Below are positions 58,121 through 64,000 of a DNA stretch of 64,000 bases, one piece after another. A model generated the notes under the pieces. That model saw only the letters and a program-made list of their open reading frames with translations, had not been told where the DNA came from and did not search any database. This stretch comes from Thermus thermamylovorans (GTDB lineage Bacteria > Deinococcota > Deinococci > Deinococcales > Thermaceae). Location: contig NZ_SIJL01000005.1 in assembly GCF_004307015.1 (NCBI RefSeq), forward strand, positions 1-64,000, given 5' to 3'. The translations under genes were made by a program, and so were the position numbers. Position 1 is the first letter of the stretch. Each line of letters starts with the position of its first letter.

Positions 58121-60730
58121 ATGCGCATTTGGAAGGCTATTGGCCTACTTGGCCTCCTGGCCCTTTTGGCCTCCTGCGCCAACCTGCAACAAGGCCAGAA
58201 GCAAAGGGAACCGGTACAGACCCTCACCACCCAAGCAGGCGCTCTGGGCGGGGAGATGGTGGACGAGACCCCTGCCCTCTGGTTCGTAGAGCTTTCCGGG
58301 CCCCCGGTCATCGAAGGGGGCAATCCGGCGGCCATCGCCCAGGAGCGGGCCAACTTCCGGGCCCTGGCCCGGGCCAATGGGATACCCTTCCGGGAGAGGC
58401 TGGAGTTCGCTGAGCTTTGGAACGGCCTCTCCGTGGAGGCCACCCCTGCCCAAGCAGCCAAGCTCCGGGCCCTTCCCGGGGTGCGGGCCGTCTGGCCGGT
58501 GGTGGCAGTACCCATTCCCCAAGCGATGGAAGGAGGGACGGCCCCTGAGCTATTCACTGCCCTCACCCAGACCCAGGCGGACCTGGTGCAGAGCGAACTC
58601 GGCCTCACCGGCAGGGGGGTGCGGGTGGCGATTATCGACACGGGCATTGACCTGGACCACCCTGACCTGGCAGGGCGCATCGTGGCCGGGTGGGACTTCG
58701 TGGGGGATGACTTCAATGCGGGCAGCCCCGACCCCGAGCGGCGGATCCCTAGGCCTGACCCCATCCCCAACGATTGCAACGGCCACGGGACCCACGTGGC
58801 GGGCATCGTGGGGGCCAACGGCCGGGTGAAGGGGGTGGCCCCGGAGGTTCTCTTTGGGGCTTACAAGGTCTTCGGCTGCGAGGGCTCCACCACGGCGGAC
58901 ATCATCCTGGCCGCCTTGGAGATGGCCTGGAAGGACCGCATGGACGTGGTGAACATGAGCCTGGGAGCGGCCTTCCTCTGGCCCCAGTACCCCACGGCCG
59001 TGGCCTCGGACCGGCTGGTGACCCGCGGGGTGGTGGTAGTAGCCTCTGCGGGGAACAGTGGGGCAGCTGGTACCTTCTCCATGAGCGCTCCCGGGGTAGG
59101 GAGCAAGGTCATCGGGGTGGGCTCTTTTGACAACATCGCCGTCACTTTGAGCACTTTCACCCTCTCCCCCGACGGCCAACCCATCGGCTACTCCCCGGCC
59201 GCGGCCGCCCCACCCCCTCCCACCTCAGGGAGCCTCCCCATCCAGGCCACCGGAACCCCTACTGCTACCGCCGATGCGTGCAGCCCCCTGCCCGCGGGGA
59301 GCCTCGAGGGGCACGCGGCCCTCATCCGCCGGGGTGGGTGTACTTTTTACACCAAGGCCAAGAACGCTGAGGCTGCGGGCGCGGCGGCAGTTATCCTTTA
59401 CAACAACGTTCCGGGCCGCTTCTCCGCCACCGTGGCCGGCACACCCCCGGTGAACATCCCCGTGGTGACCATCTCCGACGCCGATGGGGTTCTCATCTAC
59501 AACCGCTTGCAGCAACTGGGGGCAGTCACCCTCACCTGGACCGACCAGGTGGGTTCCTTCCCCAACCCCACGGGGAACCTGGTGAGCAGCTTTAGCTCCT
59601 TTGGCCTCTCCCCGGACCTGGCCTTGAAGCCCGACCTGGGGGCCCCGGGCGGCCTCATCTACTCCACCTACCCGCGGCACCTGGGCGGGTACGCCACCCT
59701 AAGCGGTACCTCCATGGCCGCTCCCCATGTGGCCGGGACCGTGGCCCTTTACCTACAGGCCAACCCCCGGGCCCGGCCCGAAGAGGTACAGGCCGCCCTG
59801 ATGAACAGCGCCAAGCCCCAGCGCCTCTCCGTAGCCCCCGCCACTGGCCTCCTCGAGGTCACCCACCGCCAAGGCGCGGGGATGGTCCAGATCCTGGATG
59901 CCCTCCAAAGCCCCTTGCGGGTAAGCCCTCCCAAGCTGAGCCTGGGGGAAGTGGAAAGGGGTTCAGCCTACGCGGCCATCACCCTTACCCATAAGGGCCC
60001 TGGCTTCGCCACCTACACCCTGAGCCACCAACCGGCCCCTGCTACCCGGGGCACCTTCACCGTAACGTACTTCAACGCGCCTTCCACCGTGGAGTTCGCC
60101 CCGGCCACCCTGACCCTGGCCCCCGGCCAATCGGCCACGGTGGGGGTCACCATCACCCCCAACCCTGGGTTGGCGGACGGGAGCGTCTTCGGAGGGTACC
60201 TCGTGATCACCGACGAGGAGGGCCGGGTGGTGGCCCGCGTGCCCTACGGGGGCTACAAAGGGGACTACCAAGCCATTAGGGTCTTGGAGCCCACGCCCTT
60301 CGGCTTCCCCTGGTTGGCCCGGCTGGAGGGCGGCACCTACGTTCGCCTCACCGACCCCGCCACCTTCAGCCTGCAGGAGGGGGACATCCCCTACTTCCTG
60401 GTCCACCTGGCCCACCAGGCCCAGAAGCTGGAGATGGAGATCCTGGAGGCCAGGACCCGCAGGCCCGTACACCCCGTCTTCAACAAGTTCGTGGACCTGG
60501 AGTACCTGCCCCGGAACTCCTCCTCCACCGGTTTCTTCGCCTTCGCCTGGGACGGGCGGCGTATTCACAGCAATATGGACCGGGGCCAGGGTCCTAATAC
60601 CTTCCTCCGCGAAGTGCCTAACGGGGACTACATCGTGCGCATCCGGGTGCTGAAGGCCTTGGGGGATCCCAACAATCCCCGGCACTGGGAAACCTGGGAG
60701 TCCCCCGTAATCACCCTGGCTAGGCCCTAG
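58121..60730 (+). CDS. subtilisin-like serine protease (S8) with PA domain, lipoprotein
   Basis: A secreted protease of 869 aa. The signal peptide ends with lipobox LLASC (about residues 17-21). An inhibitor-I9-like propeptide spans about 40-140. The catalytic triad is D in AIIDTGIDLDHPDL, H in GHGTHVAGI and S in GTSMAAPHVAG, with the oxyanion Asn in SAGNSG. A PA domain insert (about 370-475; GCTFYTKAKNAEAAGAAAVILYNN) sits inside the catalytic domain, followed by Fn3-like domains similar to the lactocepin group. ATG 58121 follows GTGGAGGA. It probably digests extracellular protein. Confidence 0.93.
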   Translation: MRIWKAIGLLGLLALLASCANLQQGQKQREPVQTLTTQAGALGGEMVDETPALWFVELSGPPVIEGGNPAAIAQERANFRALARANGIPFRERLEFAELWNGLSVEATPAQAAKLRALPGVRAVWPVVAVPIPQAMEGGTAPELFTALTQTQADLVQSELGLTGRGVRVAIIDTGIDLDHPDLAGRIVAGWDFVGDDFNAGSPDPERRIPRPDPIPNDCNGHGTHVAGIVGANGRVKGVAPEVLFGAYKVFGCEGSTTADIILAALEMAWKDRMDVVNMSLGAAFLWPQYPTAVASDRLVTRGVVVVASAGNSGAAGTFSMSAPGVGSKVIGVGSFDNIAVTLSTFTLSPDGQPIGYSPAAAAPPPPTSGSLPIQATGTPTATADACSPLPAGSLEGHAALIRRGGCTFYTKAKNAEAAGAAAVILYNNVPGRFSATVAGTPPVNIPVVTISDADGVLIYNRLQQLGAVTLTWTDQVGSFPNPTGNLVSSFSSFGLSPDLALKPDLGAPGGLIYSTYPRHLGGYATLSGTSMAAPHVAGTVALYLQANPRARPEEVQAALMNSAKPQRLSVAPATGLLEVTHRQGAGMVQILDALQSPLRVSPPKLSLGEVERGSAYAAITLTHKGPGFATYTLSHQPAPATRGTFTVTYFNAPSTVEFAPATLTLAPGQSATVGVTITPNPGLADGSVFGGYLVITDEEGRVVARVPYGGYKGDYQAIRVLEPTPFGFPWLARLEGGTYVRLTDPATFSLQEGDIPYFLVHLAHQAQKLEMEILEARTRRPVHPVFNKFVDLEYLPRNSSSTGFFAFAWDGRRIHSNMDRGQGPNTFLREVPNGDYIVRIRVLKALGDPNNPRHWETWESPVITLARP

Positions 60731-60743
60731 ACGGACCATTGGG

Positions 60744-60772
60744 AAAGGGCCCGCCCCAGGGGCGGGCCCTTT
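60744..60772 (+). terminator. subtilase terminator
   Basis: A 13-bp perfect stem (AAAGGGCCCGCCC / GGGCGGGCCCTTT), loop CAG, with T-run TTTTGTGC overlapping the 3' arm. It can also act on the convergent lpd transcript. Confidence 0.8.
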
Positions 60773-60788
60773 TGTGCTTGGGAAAGGC

Positions 60789-62162
60789 CTAAAGGTGGAT
60801 GGGCCGCTCCCAGGCCCCCAGGGCCGCCTCCTTGAGGATCTCGGAGAGGGAGGGGTGGGCGTGGGGGGCCCGGCCTACGTCCTCGGCGCTGGCCTTGAAG
60901 AAGAGGGCCAGGGCGGCCTCGGCCAGGACGTCCCCCACCCGGGCCCCGATCCCGTGGACCCCCAGGATGCGGTCCGTCTGGGCGTGGGCCAGGACCTTAA
61001 CGAAGCCCTCGGTCTCCCCCATGGCCCGGGCGCGGCCCGAAGCGGAGTAGGGGAACTTCCCCACTTTATAGGGGATGCCCTGCGCTTTTAGCTCCTCCTC
61101 GGTGTACCCCACCCCGGCCACCTCGGGGTGGGTGTAGACCACGCTGGGGATGGCCAAATAGTCCACGTGGCCATAGCCCCGCACCATGTGCTCCACCGCG
61201 GCGATGCCCTCCTCGCTAGCCTTGTGGGCCAGCATGGGGCCCCGCACCACGTCCCCGATGGCGTAGATGTGGGGCACCTGGGTGCGGAGGTGCTCGTCCA
61301 CGGGGATGCGGCCCCGCTCGTCGGTGGCCAGCCCAGCGTTTTCCAGGGAAAGCCCCTCGGTGTAGGGCCTGCGACCCACGGCCAGGAGAACCCGGTCCGC
61401 CTCGAGGACCTCGCCCCCCTCCAGCTCCACCCGGGCCCCCTTCCCCTCGGGGCGCACCGCCTGTACCCTCACCCGGGTGCGGATCTCCAGCCCCTCCTTG
61501 CGGAAGACCCGCTCCGCCGCCCGGGAAAGCTCGGCGTCCATGGTGGGGAGGATGCGGTCCAGGTACTCCAGGACGACCACCTCCGCCCCCAGGCGGTGCC
61601 AGACCACCCCGAGCTCGAGGCCGATCACCCCGCCCCCCACCACGATGAGCCTTTCCGGCACCTCGGGGAAGCTCAGGGCCTCGGTGGAGGTCACCACCCG
61701 CTCCAAGTCCACCTCCGCCCAGGGGGGAAGGAGGGGGGCGCTTCCCGTGGCGATGAGGATGTAGCGGGCGGAAAGCTCCTCCCCGGTTTCCTCCACCCGC
61801 ACCTTCCGCTCGGAGAGGAAGCGGGCCGTTCCCTGGTGGCGGGCGATGCCGTTTTTCCGGAAGAGGAACTCGATCCCTTGGGTGTTGGCCCCGACCACCC
61901 GGTCCTTGTGGGCCATGAGGGCGGGGAGGTCCAGGGTTAGGCCCTCCACCTTGGCCCCAATGAGGCCCTTCTGGACTTCGTAGATGCGCTCCGTGGTCTC
62001 CAGAAGGGCCTTGGAGGGGATGCACCCCACCCGCAGGCAGGTACCCCCTAAGGCCTTTTCCTTCTCCACCACCCCCACCCGCATCCCCAGCTGGGCGGCG
62101 CGGATGGCGGCCACGTACCCCCCGGGGCCCGCCCCGATCACCAAAAGGTCGTAGGCCTCCAC
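60789..62162 (-). CDS. lpdA: dihydrolipoamide dehydrogenase (E3)
   Basis: Reoxidises lipoyl groups of 2-oxoacid dehydrogenase complexes with FAD and NAD. Encodes 457 aa. FAD site IGAGPGGYVAAIRAAQLG, redox disulfide GGTCLRVGCIPSK, NAD site VVGGGVIGLELG and the C-terminal catalytic HAHPSLSE are all intact. It lies 1 nt after the E2 gene, so it is part of the 2-oxoglutarate dehydrogenase operon. Confidence 0.95.
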   Translation of the reverse strand: MEAYDLLVIGAGPGGYVAAIRAAQLGMRVGVVEKEKALGGTCLRVGCIPSKALLETTERIYEVQKGLIGAKVEGLTLDLPALMAHKDRVVGANTQGIEFLFRKNGIARHQGTARFLSERKVRVEETGEELSARYILIATGSAPLLPPWAEVDLERVVTSTEALSFPEVPERLIVVGGGVIGLELGVVWHRLGAEVVVLEYLDRILPTMDAELSRAAERVFRKEGLEIRTRVRVQAVRPEGKGARVELEGGEVLEADRVLLAVGRRPYTEGLSLENAGLATDERGRIPVDEHLRTQVPHIYAIGDVVRGPMLAHKASEEGIAAVEHMVRGYGHVDYLAIPSVVYTHPEVAGVGYTEEELKAQGIPYKVGKFPYSASGRARAMGETEGFVKVLAHAQTDRILGVHGIGARVGDVLAEAALALFFKASAEDVGRAPHAHPSLSEILKEAALGAWERPIHL

Positions 62163-62163
62163 G

Positions 62164-63348
62164 TTAGACCTCCAAGAGGAGACGCACCGGGTTTTCCACC
62201 AGCTCCTTCACCCGGCGCAGGAAGGTGACCGCCTCCCGGCCGTCCACGATGCGGTGGTCGTAGGAAAGGGCCAGGTACATCATGGGCCTTATCACCACCT
62301 GCCCCTCCCGGGCCACGGGCCTTTCCTGGATGGCGTGCATGCCCAGGATGCCCACCTGGGGCGGGTTGAGGAGGGGGGTGGAGTTCAAGGAGCCGTAGAC
62401 CCCGCCGTTGGTGATGGTGAAGGTGCCCCCCATGAGCTCCTCGGGCTTGAGCTTTCGGCTGCGGGCCCTTTCGGCGAAGTCCGCGATCTGGCGCTCGATC
62501 TCGGCGAAGGAAAGCCGGTCGGCGTCCCGCAGGACCGGGACCACGAGGCCCTCCCCACCCCCCACGGCCACCCCGATGTCGTAGTAGCGGTGGTAGAGGA
62601 TGGCGTTATCGCGGATCTCGGCGTTCAGCTCGGGGATCTCCTTCAGGGCCTGGACCACCGCCTTCACGAAGAAGCTCATGAAGCCAAGCCGTACCCCGTG
62701 CTTCTTCTGGAAGGCCTCGCCCAGCTCCTTCCTGAGGGCGATGACCGCGGACATGTCCGCCTCGTTGAAGGTGGTGAGCATGGCCGTGGTCTGCCGGGCC
62801 AAAAGGAGCCTTTCGGCGATGCGGCGGCGCAAAGGGGTCATGGGCACCGCCTCGCTCACCCGCCAGGGGCGGTCGGCGGGGGGCTGGGCCGCCGGGGCGG
62901 GTGCGGGGGCAGGGGCGGGAGGGGGGGCCGCCTGGGCCTCCAGGTGGCGGAGCACGTCCTCCTTGAGGATGCGCCCCCCCAGGCCCGTGCCCTGGACCGC
63001 CTCAGGGGCCACCCCCGCCTCCCGCAGGAGGCGCTCCGCAGCGGGCATGGCCATGGGCTCGGGGGCCTTGGCCGCCTCCGCCGGGGCCTGGGGGGCCGGG
63101 GCGGCCGCCTGCGCCCCCGCTTCCAGGAGGGCGATGGCCTCCCCCACCCGGGCCGTCTCCCCGGTGCGCTTCAGGATCTTGGCAAGGGTTCCCGCAAAGG
63201 GGGCGGGGAGCTCGAGGGTGGCCTTGTCGGTGATGAGCTCCACCAGGGGCTCGTCCTGGGCAAAGCCCTCCCCTTCCCGCTTCAGCCAAGCGCCCACTTC
63301 CACTTCCACGATGGACTCGCCCACGGAGGGCACTTTCAGCTCTTGCAC
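62164..63348 (-). CDS. sucB: dihydrolipoamide succinyltransferase (E2 of 2-oxoglutarate dehydrogenase)
   Basis: Encodes 394 aa: one lipoyl domain (about 1-77; lipoyl-lysine in [13 protein letters not shown]), an Ala/Pro-rich hinge, an E1/E3-binding domain (about 98-136; [28 protein letters not shown]), a second hinge, and the acyltransferase domain ending with [15 protein letters not shown], in which His and Asp act. The E1 gene next to it identifies the substrate as 2-oxoglutarate. Confidence 0.93.
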   Translation of the reverse strand: MQELKVPSVGESIVEVEVGAWLKREGEGFAQDEPLVELITDKATLELPAPFAGTLAKILKRTGETARVGEAIALLEAGAQAAAPAPQAPAEAAKAPEPMAMPAAERLLREAGVAPEAVQGTGLGGRILKEDVLRHLEAQAAPPPAPAPAPAPAAQPPADRPWRVSEAVPMTPLRRRIAERLLLARQTTAMLTTFNEADMSAVIALRKELGEAFQKKHGVRLGFMSFFVKAVVQALKEIPELNAEIRDNAILYHRYYDIGVAVGGGEGLVVPVLRDADRLSFAEIERQIADFAERARSRKLKPEELMGGTFTITNGGVYGSLNSTPLLNPPQVGILGMHAIQERPVAREGQVVIRPMMYLALSYDHRIVDGREAVTFLRRVKELVENPVRLLLEV

Positions 63349-63359
63349 CGCTTACCTCC

Positions 63360-64000
63360 TCACCGGAAGGCCTCTTCCAAAAGCCTTTCCTGTTCCAGCT
63401 TGTGCACCTTGGAGGAGCCCACCGCGGGGCTCGGGGACTCGGGGCGGGCCACCACGCCGAAGGGGTGGCCGTAGATCTCCCCGCAGGTCAGCGAAGCTAC
63501 GTTGAAGCGGGCGGAGAGGTACCACCAGGCCCCCTGGTTCACCGGCTCCTCCTGGACGTAGACCACCGGGGTCTTCTTGGGGTAGAAGCCCAGGGCCTCC
63601 TTAAGCTCGGCCTCGGGGAAGGGGTAGAGGAGTTCCAGCCTTAGGATGGCCACGTCCTCCGCCCCCAGCTCCCGGCGCTTCTGCAGGAGGTCGTAGTAGA
63701 CCTTGCCCGAGGTGAGGAGGACCTTCCTGGCCCCCTTGACCCTTTCCGGGATCACCTTCTGGAAGCCCCCTTGGGCGAGCTCCTCCAAGGAGGAAACCAC
63801 CTCGGGGTGGCGGAGGAGGCTTTTGGGGGTCATGACCACCAGGGGCTTGCGCAGGGGGCGCTTCACCTGGCGGCGCAGGAGGTGGAAGAGCTGGGCGGGG
63901 GTGGTGGGGTAGGCCACCTGGAGGTTATCCTGGGCCCCCAGTTGCAGGAAGCGCTCCAGGCGGGCGGAGGAGTGCTCGGGGCCCTGGCCCTCGAGGCCGT
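63360..64000 (-). CDS. sucA: 2-oxoglutarate dehydrogenase E1, partial
   Basis: The 3' end of the thiamine-diphosphate E1 component; about 213 C-terminal residues are in the window and the gene runs off the right edge. Recognisable segments are QGPEHSSARLERFLQL, NLQVAYPTTPAQLFHLLRRQ and KPLVVMTPKSLLRHP. The stop is 11 nt before sucB, so sucA-sucB-lpd form one operon. Confidence 0.93.
   Translation of the reverse strand, partial: GLEGQGPEHSSARLERFLQLGAQDNLQVAYPTTPAQLFHLLRRQVKRPLRKPLVVMTPKSLLRHPEVVSSLEELAQGGFQKVIPERVKGARKVLLTSGKVYYDLLQKRRELGAEDVAILRLELLYPFPEAELKEALGFYPKKTPVVYVQEEPVNQGAWWYLSARFNVASLTCGEIYGHPFGVVARPESPSPAVGSSKVHKLEQERLLEEAFR

Overview
The window is a GC-rich, tightly packed bacterial chromosome segment that fits the genus Thermus. 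Supporting markers are the ribosomal peptide Thx downstream of rpsT, the LysW-dependent lysine enzymes LysJ and LysK, a seven-iron ferredoxin almost identical in form to the T. thermophilus protein, a CarD of typical Thermus length, and many TAnnnT promoters placed 6-8 nt before start codons. The species cannot be named from the sequence alone. No CRISPR array, insertion sequence, prophage or integron was seen. The content is mainly housekeeping.

Layout. 1-9.7 kb: sirtuin, NAD(P)HX repair enzyme, homoserine kinase, a PATAN-domain protein, rpsT-thx, tyrS, a BshB-like deacetylase, archease, plsX, thioredoxin, an S1-domain protein and folK. 9.7-12.1 kb: lysJ-lysK behind a leader-peptide attenuator. 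12.1-15.5 kb: diguanylate cyclase and a sulfide:quinone oxidoreductase/DUF1641 pair. 15.8-22.5 kb: a six-gene operon for alternative complex III (actABCDEF). 22.7-31.4 kb: tRNA-Leu, tsaE, a TlpA-type thioredoxin, a degenerate cyanophycinase-like protein, a TetR-carD pair, ispD-ispE-TenA-like, uppP, a class V aminotransferase behind a second leader-peptide attenuator, and dnaJ. 31.4-44.6 kb: cold-shock protein, ferredoxin, a five-repeat PEGA protein, accDA, M23 peptidase and bactofilin, pyrimidine-nucleoside phosphorylase, class II aldolase, panC-pilT. 44.7-49.5 kb: rplU-rpmA-obg-nadD-yqeK-LCP-rsfS, then tRNA-Ala and secG. 49.5-64 kb: threonine dehydratase, a DUF4143 ATPase with an AT-rich palindromic control region, fhs, carA, argG-argH-argA-like, a secreted subtilase, and the 2-oxoglutarate dehydrogenase cluster (sucA partial, sucB, lpd).

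Regulatory architecture is the most unusual part. More than twenty genes have a TAnnnT box 6-8 nt before ATG or GTG, as expected for leaderless transcripts, and this revises several start codons. In five divergent gene pairs the two opposed -10 boxes physically overlap, twice as the identical palindrome AGTATACT, so one 8-10 bp element appears to serve both genes. The dnaJ/aminotransferase pair goes further, with two full promoters lying on the same 31 bp on opposite strands. Two short leader peptides (MAAWGKT before lysJ, MRLLRAIR before the aminotransferase) each precede mutually exclusive antiterminator and terminator hairpins. A recurring class of 10-12 bp hairpins with a TTGC or TTAC loop and no T-tract closes several transcription units.
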